Assembly (NCBI RefSeq): GCF_000374305.1
Contig: NZ_KB894094.1
Span: 414,977 to 478,976, forward strand
Length of the DNA: 64,000 nucleotides
Source: Actinomadura flavalba DSM 45200
GTDB lineage: Bacteria; Actinomycetota; Actinomycetes; Streptosporangiales; Streptosporangiaceae
Direction of reading: 5' to 3'
Part shown: positions 42,770 to 51,385 of the stretch, in pieces
Layout of the letters: every line of letters starts with the position of its first letter
Position numbering within the stretch: position 1 is the stretch's first letter
Notes under the pieces: model-generated
Seen by the model: only the letters and a program-made list of their open reading frames with translations
Told to the model about the DNA's origin: nothing
Database searches by the model: none
Program-made: the position numbers and the translations under genes

Positions 42770-43907
42770 GGGCGATGGGCTCGAACGTCCGCTGGAACAC
42801 CGGTTCCTCGTCCTGGTCGAGGCGGCGGAAGTAGCTGAGGCGCTCCAGTTCGTGCGGTTCGGGGAACACCAGCGGGCTGCGCGCCAGGCGTTGCAGGTCC
42901 TTGCGTTCGCGGCCCGCCGCGCCGGCCGCGTCGGCGGCGACGAGCGCCTTCGTCGCCGGGACCGGGGAGATGTAGTTGATGTACTCGGTGAGCAGCGCGT
43001 TGTTGCGCGGCTCGTACAGCCAGTCCATGAGGGCGAGCGCGTCGACGGGGTTGCGGGCCGTTCTGGGGATGCACAGGTTGTCGGTCCACAGCGTGCCGCC
43101 CTCCTCGGGGACGACGAACGCCACGTCGGGACCGGCCATCGTGAACGCGTCGCCCGACCACGCCATCGTCAGCCACACCTCGCCCTTGCTGACGGCGTCG
43201 ATGTAGTCCTGCGTGTAGTACTTGCGGACGATGCCGCCGTCGCGTTGCGCGCGCAGGCGCGCGGCGGCGCGGCGCCAGTCGTCCGGGGTGGACTTCTCCG
43301 GGTCGACGCCGAGCGCGAGCAGGCCGAGGTTCCCGAGTTCCTGCGGGTCGGCCATCATGCCGACGCGGCCCTTGTAGCGCGGGTCGAAGAGCTGCTCGAT
43401 GCTCGTGACCGGACCCTTGACGTGCCGCTTGTTGTACGCGATGCCCGTGATGCCGGACACGAACGGGACGGTGTACTTGTTGCCCGGGTCGTAGGTGGGG
43501 TTCTTCAGCCCGGAGTTCGCGGCGAAGTTCGGCAGCCGTCCGTGGTCGAGCGGGGCGAGGTAGCCGAGCCGCCGCGCCTTCTCCAGGTGGACGCCGTTGG
43601 TCATCACCATGAGGTCGAACCCGATCGGCTGCCCGGCCGCCAGCGGCGCCTGGATGCGCCCGAACCAGGGCCCGTTCTCCTCGATGACCTCCTTGTACTC
43701 GACCCGGATGCCGGTGTCCTGCTCGAACGCCTTGAGCGTGGCGCGGTCCTCCTGCATGTACCCGGGCCAGTTGGCCCAGCTCAGCCGCCCATTGCGCCGC
43801 TTGCCCTCCCAGTACCGCGCGTCGTCGGGCGTCCCCCGCCCCTCGATGCCGCACGCCCCGGCGAGCAGCCCCGCCCCCGCCGCCATCAGAAACCCGCGCC
43901 GCCTCAC
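42759..43907 (-). CDS. Polyamine-binding lipoprotein, Tat-type signal
   Basis: Solute-binding protein of 382 residues, PotD/PotF-like. The start VRRRGFLMAAGAGLLAGAC combines Arg-Arg residues with a lipobox ending at Cys19, so Tat export and lipid anchoring are likely. Mature motifs are LSWANWPGYMQED, GFDLMVMTNGVHLEKAR, GKVWLTMAWSG-like GEVWLTMAWSGD, and LWTDNLCIPRTARNPVDALALMDWL. GTG 43907 overlaps the ATPase stop (GTGA), which fixes this start over the longer frame. It delivers substrate to the two permeases. Confidence 0.88.
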   Translation of the reverse strand: MRRRGFLMAAGAGLLAGACGIEGRGTPDDARYWEGKRRNGRLSWANWPGYMQEDRATLKAFEQDTGIRVEYKEVIEENGPWFGRIQAPLAAGQPIGFDLMVMTNGVHLEKARRLGYLAPLDHGRLPNFAANSGLKNPTYDPGNKYTVPFVSGITGIAYNKRHVKGPVTSIEQLFDPRYKGRVGMMADPQELGNLGLLALGVDPEKSTPDDWRRAAARLRAQRDGGIVRKYYTQDYIDAVSKGEVWLTMAWSGDAFTMAGPDVAFVVPEEGGTLWTDNLCIPRTARNPVDALALMDWLYEPRNNALLTEYINYISPVPATKALVAADAAGAAGRERKDLQRLARSPLVFPEPHELERLSYFRRLDQDEEPVFQRTFEPIARGA

Positions 43908-45424
43908 GACACCACCCCGAGCACCAGCGAATCCCGCGCCTCCCACACAACCCAAACCACGTCCCCAACCCGCCCCTCAACCAACGCCTCTCCCCCACCT
44001 ACAGCCCCGGCACCGGAATCCCCAACGTCACCCCGGAAACCCCCACCCCCGCCGGGCGCACTCACAACTCCCGGCACAGTGCCCCCGCCCCCCGAAGACC
44101 CACCCACACCAGACGCAGAATCCTCGCCGCCGCCCCACCCACCCGCACCGAACACGGAACCCTCGACCTCGCCCGACCCGCGCAGGCTCTCGCGCGCGAG
44201 ACCCGCGGCCTCCCTCGGTCCGCTCGCACCTCTACGCGCGGAACCTCCGGCTCCCGGCGGCCCTCCCACATCAAGCCCAGGGCTCCCGGGCGCGGGCGGC
44301 ATGCCCGCACTCCCAGACTCAGGGCGTGCAGCCCCGGGCTGCACGCTCGGGCTTTCGCGTGCGGAACTCTCGCCGTCGGGCGGAGTGCCCTCAGCAGCGC
44401 CGGGATCGGTGGGGAAAGGCGCGGGTGCGGTGTTCTGGGCGTAGACGTGCAGGTCGGCGGCGGGCGTGGTGACGCGGTAGGTGGTGGACGCGCCCCGGTA
44501 GGCGACGTCGGTGACCGTGCCGCGCAGGGCGCACACGGACGCGTCCGGGCGGTGACGCGTCATGCGGACCCTCTCCGGCCGCACGGCGACCTCCAGCGGG
44601 CCGCCGAGGGCGCCGGGCACCAGGACATGACCCGCGTCACCGAAGCGCAGCAGGGCCGGGCCGCCTCCGGCCGGGGCTTCGGCGACCCCGGCGATGAGGT
44701 TGGACGTGCCGACGAACCCGGCGACGAACCGGGTCGCGGGACGCTCGTAGACCTCACGCGGCGTGCCGATCTGCTCGACGCGCCCCTCGTTGAGGACGGC
44801 GACGCGGTCGGACAGGGCCAGCGCCTCGGCCTGGTCGTGGGTGACGTGGACGAACGCGACGCCGACCTCGCGCTGGACGCGTTTCAGCTCGGCCTGCATC
44901 GCCTGCCGGAGTCTCGCGTCGAGCGCGGCGAGCGGCTCGTCGAGCAGCAGCGCCCGGGGCCGGTTCACCAGCGCGCGAGCCAGGGCGACGCGCTGCCGCT
45001 GTCCGCCCGACAGGGTGTGCGGCCGGTCGCGTTCGCGGCCCGCCAGCTCGACCAGCTCCAACATGGCCCGCACCCGCGCACCGACCTCGGCGCGTCCGAC
45101 CCCTCGGCGGCGCAGCCCGAACGCGACGTTGTCGAACACGCTCATGTGCGGGAAGAGCGCGTAGGACTGGAAGACCGTGTTCACGTCACGGCGCTCGGCG
45201 GGCACCGCCGCGACGTCGGCACCGTGCAATGCGACCGTTCCGGCGTCGGCGGTCTCCAAGCCGCCGATGACGCGCAGCAGCGTGGTCTTCCCGCATCCGG
45301 ACGGCCCGAGCACCGAGAAGAACTCGCCCGCGCGCACGTCGAGATCGACGCCGTCGAGCGCCCGCACCGCCCCGAAGGACCGGCGGACACCGCGCACGCT
45401 GATGGCGGGAACCCCGTCCTGCAC
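43904..45424 (-). CDS. Polyamine-type ABC transporter ATPase with insertion
   Basis: ABC ATPase of 506 residues, PotA-like. Walker A is GPSGCGKTT (~40-48), the signature is LSGGQ, Walker B is LLLDEP, and the switch His is His196. The C-terminal TOBE domain begins at ~245. It is interrupted after HVYAQN (~331) by about 147 residues rich in Gly, Ser, Pro and Ala, then resumes with GRVGDVVWVVWEARDSLVL. Normal PotA proteins are ~350-370 residues. The GTG follows GGGAGGGGGG. It is the first gene of the operon. Whether the insertion blocks regulation by the TOBE domain is unknown. Confidence 0.87.
   Translation of the reverse strand: MQDGVPAISVRGVRRSFGAVRALDGVDLDVRAGEFFSVLGPSGCGKTTLLRVIGGLETADAGTVALHGADVAAVPAERRDVNTVFQSYALFPHMSVFDNVAFGLRRRGVGRAEVGARVRAMLELVELAGRERDRPHTLSGGQRQRVALARALVNRPRALLLDEPLAALDARLRQAMQAELKRVQREVGVAFVHVTHDQAEALALSDRVAVLNEGRVEQIGTPREVYERPATRFVAGFVGTSNLIAGVAEAPAGGGPALLRFGDAGHVLVPGALGGPLEVAVRPERVRMTRHRPDASVCALRGTVTDVAYRGASTTYRVTTPAADLHVYAQNTAPAPFPTDPGAAEGTPPDGESSARESPSVQPGAARPESGSAGMPPAPGSPGLDVGGPPGAGGSARRGASGPREAAGLARESLRGSGEVEGSVFGAGGWGGGEDSASGVGGSSGGGGTVPGVVSAPGGGGGFRGDVGDSGAGAVGGGEALVEGRVGDVVWVVWEARDSLVLGVVS
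43991..44431 (-). repeat. Low-complexity in-frame insertion in the TOBE domain
   Basis: About 440 bp encoding the Gly/Ser/Pro-rich insertion. It contains a nearly perfect palindrome, CGTGCAGCCC (44325-44334), one base, GGGCTGCACG (44336-44345). Codon use remains GC-rich with no stop, so the frame is kept. Confidence 0.5.
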
Positions 45425-45565
45425 CCGCGCCCCCCTCCCGCGATCCGGGTGCCACTATCCCATTTCCCGACGTTTCCATCGAATCAGCCCACTGGCGACA
45501 TTTCGGGGATTCCAGCGCTGCGCGGCCCGTCGTATTTTGAGGCCCAGCAAGGAAGGAGACCGGCC

Positions 45566-45790
45566 ATGCGCGAGTCGGTTCCCGCCCCCCGCCTGACCCT
45601 CCATCCGACGCCCGAGCAACTCCAGCTCCTCCACGAAGCCGCCGCCCTCCTCGGCTGGACCCTCCACCAGTACATCCTCAGCACGGCCCTCGACGCCGCC
45701 GAACGCGACCTCCACACCCACCACACACCGCCCGCCCCCGCGACCCCCGACCCCACCCCCTTCACCACGTTCGCCACCATCCCCCTCTAA
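45566..45790 (+). CDS. DUF1778-like (TacA-type) antitoxin, solitary
   Basis: Protein of 74 residues. The core RLTLHPTPEQLQLLHEAAALLGWTLHQYILSTALDAAERDL fits DUF1778/TacA, a ribbon-helix-helix antitoxin. A Pro/Thr-rich tail follows. AAGGAGA precedes the ATG. These antitoxins are normally followed by a GNAT-type toxin, but here the next gene is a convergent HIT protein, overlapping by 4 bp. No partner toxin is in the neighbourhood, so it may have lost it or act as a plain regulator. Confidence 0.68.
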   Translation: MRESVPAPRLTLHPTPEQLQLLHEAAALLGWTLHQYILSTALDAAERDLHTHHTPPAPATPDPTPFTTFATIPL

Positions 45791-46206
45791 CCCCCTTCCA
45801 GGGCGTGGCGGAGGCGGGTGGCGTAGTCGGCGGCCTCGGTGTCCGAGGCGTACCTGGTGCGGGGCCAGAAGAAGCCGCGGAGGCCGTCCTTGGGGTTGCG
45901 CGGGACGATGTGGACGTGCAGGTGCGGGACGCTCTGGCTGATGCGGTTGTTCAGGGCGACGAAGGACCCGGCGGCGTCGAGGGCCGACTCCATCGCCGTC
46001 GCCAGGTCCTGCGCGCGGCGGAAGAGCGGGCCGACCTGGTACGGCGGGAGGTCGGGCAACGTCTCGACGTGGGCGCGGGGCACCAGGAGCGTGTGCCCCT
46101 TGAAGAGGGGGCGCACGTCCAGGAACGCGAACGCGTCGGGCTCGTCCAGGACGACGTGGGCGGGGCGCTCCCCCGCGATGACCGCACAGAACACACAGCC
46201 GCTCAT
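45787..46206 (-). CDS. HIT-family nucleotide hydrolase
   Basis: HIT protein of 139 residues. It has CVFCAVIAGERPAHVVLDEPDAFAFLDVRP at the start and the histidine triad HLHVHIVPR near residue 97, where the middle His is the nucleophile. It hydrolyses nucleoside phosphoramidates or dinucleoside polyphosphates. It resembles the diadenosine-tetraphosphate-hydrolase-like branch. Its ATG overlaps the stop of the DUF1963 gene upstream (ATGA), suggesting co-expression. Confidence 0.9.
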   Translation of the reverse strand: MSGCVFCAVIAGERPAHVVLDEPDAFAFLDVRPLFKGHTLLVPRAHVETLPDLPPYQVGPLFRRAQDLATAMESALDAAGSFVALNNRISQSVPHLHVHIVPRNPKDGLRGFFWPRTRYASDTEAADYATRLRHALEGG

Positions 46207-46985
46207 CGGTCCATCCTCCAGCCGGGGTCGGTGTTGCTCCAGTCCGGCGCGGGTGCGCGGACCTGCGCGGTGAGCCAGGCGTTGCCGAGTGTGCCGCGCG
46301 GACGCACGGTGAAGAAGACCCGTCCCGGATCACCCCAGTGCCAGCCCAGTTCCGGATCGCCGTCGAGCTGGACGACGAGCCGCCACTGGTCGTCGTCCGA
46401 CGGGGGCCCGCTCCGCGCGGGCGCCGCCGGACGCAACGGGCCGCTCAGGGTGACCGGCCAGCCGCCGAGCTGGTGCCGTGGCGCGTTCGCCGGCCACACG
46501 TACTGCGACCAGGCCGTGTACAGGTTCTCGTAGACGGCGAGGAAACCGGCGCACACCGCCTCCAGCCGCCGGACGACCGGTTCCGCCGGTGACGGCAGCG
46601 AGAGGAACGGAACGACCCCTCTCGGCCGTCCCGATGGGTGCGGAGCCCCGTGCGACCGCACGCGCCACGCCTCGCGCTCGTCCGGGACGTCTCCCCAGGG
46701 ACGCGCCGCCGCCCCGGCGCAGAAGAACGCCGCCTGCCTCCGGAACGGAAAGCCGCCGACCCTCGGCAGGGCCGCGAAGTCGACCACGGCGAGCAGTTGC
46801 AGCGCGCGCCCGCGCCACACCGGCGGATCACCGGAGGAACCGCCGAGCCAGACCGCGGGAGGCCCGCCTCTGCGCAACAGCAGGCCGGGGCGGGCGAGGG
46901 CGAGCACCATGGCCGCCACCTCGGGCACGAGGTAGAGCGAGAACAGGGAGACGAGACGGCGACGCTGGACCGTGATCTGGTTCAT
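46203..46985 (-). CDS. DUF1963 / YwqG-like protein
   Basis: Protein of 260 residues with the YwqG/DUF1963 layout. It has GGPPAVWLGGSSGDPPVWRGRALQLLAVVDFAALP near the start, NAPRHQLGGWP in the middle, and QWRLVVQLDGDPELGWHWGDPGRVFFTVRP near the end, matching the family LLQID...WGDxGxxYF pattern. Function is unknown. A TGTGGATAA DnaA-box sequence lies ~52 bp upstream (47037-47045). It is translationally coupled to the HIT gene. Confidence 0.72.
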   Translation of the reverse strand: MNQITVQRRRLVSLFSLYLVPEVAAMVLALARPGLLLRRGGPPAVWLGGSSGDPPVWRGRALQLLAVVDFAALPRVGGFPFRRQAAFFCAGAAARPWGDVPDEREAWRVRSHGAPHPSGRPRGVVPFLSLPSPAEPVVRRLEAVCAGFLAVYENLYTAWSQYVWPANAPRHQLGGWPVTLSGPLRPAAPARSGPPSDDDQWRLVVQLDGDPELGWHWGDPGRVFFTVRPRGTLGNAWLTAQVRAPAPDWSNTDPGWRMDR

Positions 46986-47036
46986 GGCACCTAGCGTTCA
47001 CGATGAGCGACGCTCATGCCACCTAGAGTTCCAGGC

Positions 47037-47045
47037 TGTGGATAA
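47037..47045 (-). promoter_or_regulatory. DnaA-box sequence 1
   Basis: TTATCCACA on the minus strand, inside an 11-base GTTATCCACAG shared with three other sites in the window. It lies in the short gap upstream of the DUF1963 gene. Confidence 0.5.
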
Positions 47046-47060
47046 CCCTCCGCGCCGAGG

Positions 47061-47564
47061 TCAGCTCCGGTCGAGAGCGTCGGCGAGCTGGCGCAGGAAC
47101 TCGTCGACCTCGCGCTCGTCGTAACTGGGCCCGAGCCGCACGCACGCGAACGTGCACTCCCGCACGTCCCGCGACGACACCTGCGGCGCCTCACCGCGCA
47201 GGCCGCCGATCACCCGGTCCAGGAAGGCATCGACGTCCCGCACGTCGTATCCGAGCCGCAACCGCGACCCGGTGAACTGCACGCTCTGAATCCACCGCAC
47301 CAGCCAGTCGGCATGCACCGCCGGAACCGCCCCGTCCTCCTCGGGCCCCCGCAGTTCGCGCACGCATTCGGCGAGCAGATCGTCGACGGCGACACGATCG
47401 TAACCACGGACCACCACGTCGAACCGCGCCGCGCGCACGGCGTCCGCGTTCATCCCGTCGCGGCCGTCCAGCGCCCGGGAGATCCTGCCCAGCAGGTCGT
47501 CCACCTGGACGCGGTCGTATCCGCGCAGGGCGACGGGCAGGTGCTTGTTGGCGATCGGCGTCAT
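47061..47564 (-). CDS. Protein with four DivIVA-like N-terminal motifs
   Basis: Soluble protein of 167 residues made of four copies of the DivIVA-type motif that normally starts coiled-coil septum proteins: VALRGYDRVQVDDLLGRI, VVVRGYDRVAVDDLLAEC, LRLGYDVRDVDAFLDRV and RLGPSYDEREVDEFLRQL. There is no long coiled coil between or after them. The ATG has GGAGAA six bases upstream. DivIVA motifs bind curved membrane or anionic lipid; a multi-motif adaptor at growth sites is plausible but unproven. Confidence 0.78.
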   Translation of the reverse strand: MTPIANKHLPVALRGYDRVQVDDLLGRISRALDGRDGMNADAVRAARFDVVVRGYDRVAVDDLLAECVRELRGPEEDGAVPAVHADWLVRWIQSVQFTGSRLRLGYDVRDVDAFLDRVIGGLRGEAPQVSSRDVRECTFACVRLGPSYDEREVDEFLRQLADALDRS

Positions 47565-47873
47565 CGGGTTCTCCAGAGGATTCGGCTGAAAAACGCGGCG
47601 CCCCCGCCCTCGCGCACGGCCGCCGGCCTGGGCGGCGGCAACAGCCTGACCGCCCGGGCAAGAACCCCGCAAGCGTTCTCGTCGTTCTCAGAACGCGTTT
47701 CCAAAATAGGCTTCACTAACAGTCGCGAAGTGCCAACGGCAAGCGCCCCGCCGACGAAAAACCGCGCCGGAGCCCGACGAGGACCCGGCCGCCCCCGCGA
47801 CGGCGACGCCCGAGCCGCCCACGTCTGGCCTGCGTCGAATCCGGCCGATGAGCCGATGCTGACGAAATTCGCG
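47565..47873. other. Intergenic stretch upstream of DivIVA-motif gene
   Basis: Holds the promoter region of the gene at 47564. A TATTTT sequence (minus strand, near 47710) is a possible minus-10. A 116-codon open frame on the minus strand has no conserved look and is not accepted. The rest has no evident feature. Confidence 0.4.
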
Positions 47874-47905
47874 GCATCCGCCGTCGTTTTTCTCCGGCCG
47901 GATGC
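47874..47905 (-). terminator. Hairpin after rlmN
   Basis: GCATCCGCCG (47874-47883) pairs with CGG and CGGATGC (47895-47905) around an 11-base loop, with one bulged C. It begins 18 bp past the rlmN stop and is a likely terminator. Confidence 0.5.
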
Positions 47906-47923
47906 GGCCACCCGCTGGACGCC

Positions 47924-49117
47924 TCAGACCGAGGCGGCGAGCTGCCCGCACGCGCCGTCGATCTCCCGGCCGCGGGTGTCCCGGACGGTGACCGCGACGC
48001 CGTGCGCCTCCAGCCGCCGCACGAACTCGCGCTCGTCCTGCGGCCGGGACGCCGTCCACTTGGAGCCCGGCGTCGGGTTCAGCGGTATGAGGTTGACGTG
48101 CACCAGGTGGCCGCGCAGCAGCCGGCCCAGCATGTCGCCGCGCCACGCCTGGTCGTTGACGTCCTTGATCAGCGCGTACTCGATCGACACGCGCCGGCCG
48201 CTGCGCTCGGCGTACGCCCAGGCGGAGTCCAGGACCTCCGAGACCTTCCAGCGGTTGTTGATCGGGACGAGTTCGTCGCGGAGTTCGTCGTCGGGAGCGT
48301 GCAGCGAGACGGCGAGCCGTACGGACATGTCCTCGGCGGCGAGTTTGTCGATCGCCGGTACGAGCCCGACCGTCGAGACCGTCACCGAGCGCTGCGAGAT
48401 GCCGAGCCCGGCGGGAGCGGGGTCGGTGATGCGCCGCACCGCCCCGATCACGGCCTTGTAGTTCGCCAGCGGCTCGCCCATGCCCATGAACACGATGTTC
48501 GACACGCGCCCCGGCCCGCCCGGCACCCGCCCCGACGCCATGGCACGGGCGCCCGCCGCCACCTGCTCGACGATCTCCGCCGTCGACAGGTTGCGGGTGA
48601 GCCCCGCCTGACCGGTCGCGCAGAACGGGCAGTTCATACCGCATCCGGCCTGGGAGGACACGCACATCGTCGCCCGGTCGGGGTAGCGCATCAGCACCGA
48701 CTCGAACAGCACCCCGTCGAACGCCTTCCAGACGGTCTTCAGCGTGGCGCCACCGTCGCACGCCAGCTCGCGGACGGGCGTCAGCAGCGACGGCAGCAGC
48801 TCGGCGGCGAGCCGGTCGCGCACGGCGGCGGGAAGGTCGGTCATCTGCGCGGGGTCGTTCACCAGCCTGCCGAAGTAGTGCCGTGAGAGCTGGTCGGCGC
48901 GGAACGGCTTCTCCCCCAGCTCGGCGACGGCGGCGCGGCGCTCCTGCGCGGTGAGGTCGGCGAGGTGGCGCGGCGGCTTGGCCCGGCGCGGTGCGGCGAA
49001 GACGAGCTTGGCGGGCGTCCTGGCGCCTCCGGCCGCCTCGGCGTCCGTCCCCGCCGCCGTCTCGGCGGCCTGCGTCGGTCGGCCCGGGTCGTCGGCGTGT
49101 TCGGTGATGGCAGACAT
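47924..49117 (-). CDS. rlmN: Dual-specificity rRNA/tRNA methyltransferase RlmN
   Basis: Radical SAM methyltransferase of 397 residues that makes 2-methyladenosine at 23S rRNA A2503 and tRNA A37. The cluster motif is [14 protein letters not shown], preceded by [28 protein letters not shown] and the C-terminal [15 protein letters not shown] (the catalytic Cys region) are diagnostic. A ~60-residue Ala/Arg-rich start precedes the domain. GGAGA lies five bases before ATG 49117. A longer upstream frame is not supported. It is encoded near cdsA-frr as in many actinomycetes. Confidence 0.95.
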   Translation of the reverse strand: MSAITEHADDPGRPTQAAETAAGTDAEAAGGARTPAKLVFAAPRRAKPPRHLADLTAQERRAAVAELGEKPFRADQLSRHYFGRLVNDPAQMTDLPAAVRDRLAAELLPSLLTPVRELACDGGATLKTVWKAFDGVLFESVLMRYPDRATMCVSSQAGCGMNCPFCATGQAGLTRNLSTAEIVEQVAAGARAMASGRVPGGPGRVSNIVFMGMGEPLANYKAVIGAVRRITDPAPAGLGISQRSVTVSTVGLVPAIDKLAAEDMSVRLAVSLHAPDDELRDELVPINNRWKVSEVLDSAWAYAERSGRRVSIEYALIKDVNDQAWRGDMLGRLLRGHLVHVNLIPLNPTPGSKWTASRPQDEREFVRRLEAHGVAVTVRDTRGREIDGACGQLAASV

Positions 49118-49286
49118 GGTGTCTCCAGTGTCGCAAACGTCGGTGCGTGCCTCGTCCATCGCGAGCGGAACCGACGAGCCCCGCAAACCACCACGTTCCA
49201 CGCCATCCTTCCCATGGTGCGGGGCCGATCCGGGCCAGGTCACGCATACGGACGCGCGTTCGGGCGCATGACCTTGAACCGCGGGC

Positions 49287-49292
49287 TAAGGT
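49287..49292 (+). promoter_or_regulatory. Minus-10 box of leaderless gene at 49300
   Basis: TAAGGT lies seven bases before the ATG and there is no Shine-Dalgarno sequence. This fits a leaderless transcript. Confidence 0.45.
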
Positions 49293-49299
49293 CTCGATC

Positions 49300-50442
49300 A
49301 TGTCGGTATTGCGCAGGGGGTCCGCTTCGGCGCGCCGGGGCACCGCCGAGGTCGTCCGGGCCGAGAGCAGCCCGTACGGGAGCCGCAGGCTCGTCATCGA
49401 GTGCGACGGCGTCGTCACCTCCGCAACGCTCCGCGATCCGCGCGGCACGGTCGTCGGCGCCGTCTGGGTCGCCAACCACCGCGACGCGCCCGCCGCGCTC
49501 GACCGGGCGCGGATGGACGCGGGCGCCGCTCCGCTGCTGCCCGCCACGCACGTCCGCACCCGGGCCGGGCGCGGACCGCTCGAACCCACCGACCTCGACA
49601 TCGTCTGGTTCGAGGAGGGCGACGGCGTCGCCGTCCTGGAGGCCGGCGAGGCGCTGTTCGTCATCCCCGGCTGGTCCGACATGGCCCGCGGCATTCCCGG
49701 ATACAGCCGCGACGCCGCCGAGCAGAGCCCCTTCGCGTTCCCGCTCCGCGACGAGATCGCCGAGTTCGGCGAGCGCATCGACGCCGCCCGCGACCACTGG
49801 CGGCGGCACGACGCCGAGGACGCCTGGCCCGCCTTCCAGCAGTCCGTCCTCGGTCATCTGCTCCAGCGCCTCGGCCCCGGCGGGCACTACTGGCACGACG
49901 TCGGCGGCCAGCTCACCGGCCGCCGGGGCACCCGCCCGACCGTCGGTGTCTCCGAACGTCCCGCCGCCGCCGACCGCGACTACGCGGTGCTCAGCACCAT
50001 CGGCATGAGCCGCCAGCGGATGCCCACGATCGAACTGTACGAGGACGACGTCGCGCCCTACGCCCGCGTCGAACTCGCCGTCGCCACCGCGCTGCCCAGC
50101 CAGCGCGCGGGCAGCATCTTCCCGTGGCTGGCCCAGTACCCCTGGCGCTCGGTGACCTGGTTCGCCCCCGGCGACGTCGTCAAGTGGTACCACGAGGCGC
50201 ACACGTTCCCGCTCGGCAGCGGCGACGCGCCCTGGCAGGGCGTCCTGCTACTCGACGACCCGAGCCGCCTCGCCGGTCCCGTCCCGCCCGGCCTGACCGG
50301 ATTCAGCGTGGACGGCGATCCCGTGCGCTGGCTGTGGCTCGTCCCCATCACCGGCGAGGAGCACCAGTACGCCAAGAGCGAGGGCTCGGACGCGCTGGTC
50401 CGGCGGCTCGCCCACCAGGGCCGGTCCTGGGTCGTCTCCTGA
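49300..50442 (+). CDS. SUFU-domain (suppressor of fused) protein
   Basis: Protein of 380 residues. The C-terminal ~200 residues match the bacterial SUFU fold (DYAVLSTIGMSRQRMP, VELAVATALPSQRAGSIFPWLAQYPW, VLLLDDP, VRWLWLVPITGEEHQYAKSEGSDALVRRL), often an immunity-like module in polymorphic toxin loci. The N-terminal ~190 residues form a separate unrecognised domain. No toxin gene is adjacent, so a housekeeping role is equally possible. TAAGGT precedes the ATG by seven bases and indicates leaderless expression. Confidence 0.78.
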   Translation: MSVLRRGSASARRGTAEVVRAESSPYGSRRLVIECDGVVTSATLRDPRGTVVGAVWVANHRDAPAALDRARMDAGAAPLLPATHVRTRAGRGPLEPTDLDIVWFEEGDGVAVLEAGEALFVIPGWSDMARGIPGYSRDAAEQSPFAFPLRDEIAEFGERIDAARDHWRRHDAEDAWPAFQQSVLGHLLQRLGPGGHYWHDVGGQLTGRRGTRPTVGVSERPAAADRDYAVLSTIGMSRQRMPTIELYEDDVAPYARVELAVATALPSQRAGSIFPWLAQYPWRSVTWFAPGDVVKWYHEAHTFPLGSGDAPWQGVLLLDDPSRLAGPVPPGLTGFSVDGDPVRWLWLVPITGEEHQYAKSEGSDALVRRLAHQGRSWVVS

Positions 50443-50449
50443 GACGCCG

Positions 50450-50480
50450 ACGGCCGCGGACCCGGCGGGTCCGCGGCCGT
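50450..50480. terminator. Strong bidirectional hairpin
   Basis: ACGGCCGCGGACCC (50450-50463) pairs perfectly with GGGTCCGCGGCCGT (50467-50480), a 14-bp stem with a three-base loop. It lies between the ends of two convergent genes (SUFU-domain and cdsA), so it may stop both. No T-run follows. Confidence 0.7.
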
Positions 50481-50491
50481 CCTAGCGTGGA

Positions 50492-51385
50492 TCAGACCGG
50501 GACGAACAGGGCGAGCAGCAGCCACACCACCGGCGCCGTCGCCACGAGCGAGTCCAGTCGGTCCATGACGCCGCCGTGCTCGGGCAGCAGCGTCCCCATG
50601 TCCTTGATGCCGAGATCGCGCTTGATCATCGACTCGACCAGGTCGCCGACGGTCGCGCTGACGACCACCGCCAGACCGACGAGCACGCCCTGCCAGACCT
50701 GACCGTCCAGCAGTTCCCACACCAGCCAGCCGCCGGCCGCCATGCACGCCAGTGCCGAGCCGGTCACGCCCTCCCAGGTCTTCTTGGGGCTGATCGTCGG
50801 CGCGAGCTTGTGCCGGCCGAGGAACGACCCGGCGAAGAACCCCCCGATGTCACTGGCGACCGTGACCGCGATGAACACGACGATGCGGTGATCGCCGTCG
50901 TCGGGCCGCAGCAGCAACGCGACCACGCCGCCCATCAGCACCAGGTAACCGGTGATGAACACCCCGGCGTTGACGTCGCGAACGTAACCGTCCGAACCGC
51001 CAGGCAACCGCAGGACCAGCACCGCGAACACGGTCAGGGCCACCGCCGCCACGAGCGCGTCGGCGCCGCCCACGTATCCGGCGATCGGTGCGATGAGCAT
51101 CCCGGCCAGAACCGGGATCTCGGGGACGCGGATGTCGCGGTTACGGAAAGCACCGATGAACTCGCGCGTACCGAGCATCAGGAACAGGATCATGACGCCA
51201 AGGAAGATCTCCTTGACGGTGTAGAGCGAGCCCAGGACAAGGCCGCCGAGCAGCAGCCCCACACCGATCGCGACGGGGAGGTTGCGGCCCGCCCGCTTCG
51301 TGACCGGAACACCCACGGCGGCGGGGGGAGCGCCGGGCGGCACCTCCGGGGAACCCTCGGGTTCCCCGGCTTCGTCGCGTTCCAT
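50492..51385 (-). CDS. cdsA: Phosphatidate cytidylyltransferase CdsA
   Basis: Membrane enzyme of 297 residues making CDP-diacylglycerol from phosphatidate and CTP. Eight or so helices follow a ~30-residue hydrophilic start. The CdsA signature is in the C-terminal part: ASDIGGFFAGSFLGRHKLAPTISPKKTWEG and DLGIKDMGTLLPEHGGVMDRLDS. Its ATG overlaps the frr stop by one base, so it is translated with the ribosome recycling factor. It ends the rpsB-tsf-pyrH-frr-cdsA block. Confidence 0.95.
   Translation of the reverse strand: MERDEAGEPEGSPEVPPGAPPAAVGVPVTKRAGRNLPVAIGVGLLLGGLVLGSLYTVKEIFLGVMILFLMLGTREFIGAFRNRDIRVPEIPVLAGMLIAPIAGYVGGADALVAAVALTVFAVLVLRLPGGSDGYVRDVNAGVFITGYLVLMGGVVALLLRPDDGDHRIVVFIAVTVASDIGGFFAGSFLGRHKLAPTISPKKTWEGVTGSALACMAAGGWLVWELLDGQVWQGVLVGLAVVVSATVGDLVESMIKRDLGIKDMGTLLPEHGGVMDRLDSLVATAPVVWLLLALFVPV

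Noticed and set aside
47561..47911. 116-codon gene between rlmN and the DivIVA-motif gene
   Set aside because: No conserved look or ribosome site. It covers the rlmN terminator hairpin and the promoter of the next gene.
49300..50442. Immunity gene of a polymorphic toxin locus
   Set aside because: A SUFU domain alone is not enough, and no toxin, secretion or WXG100 gene lies nearby.
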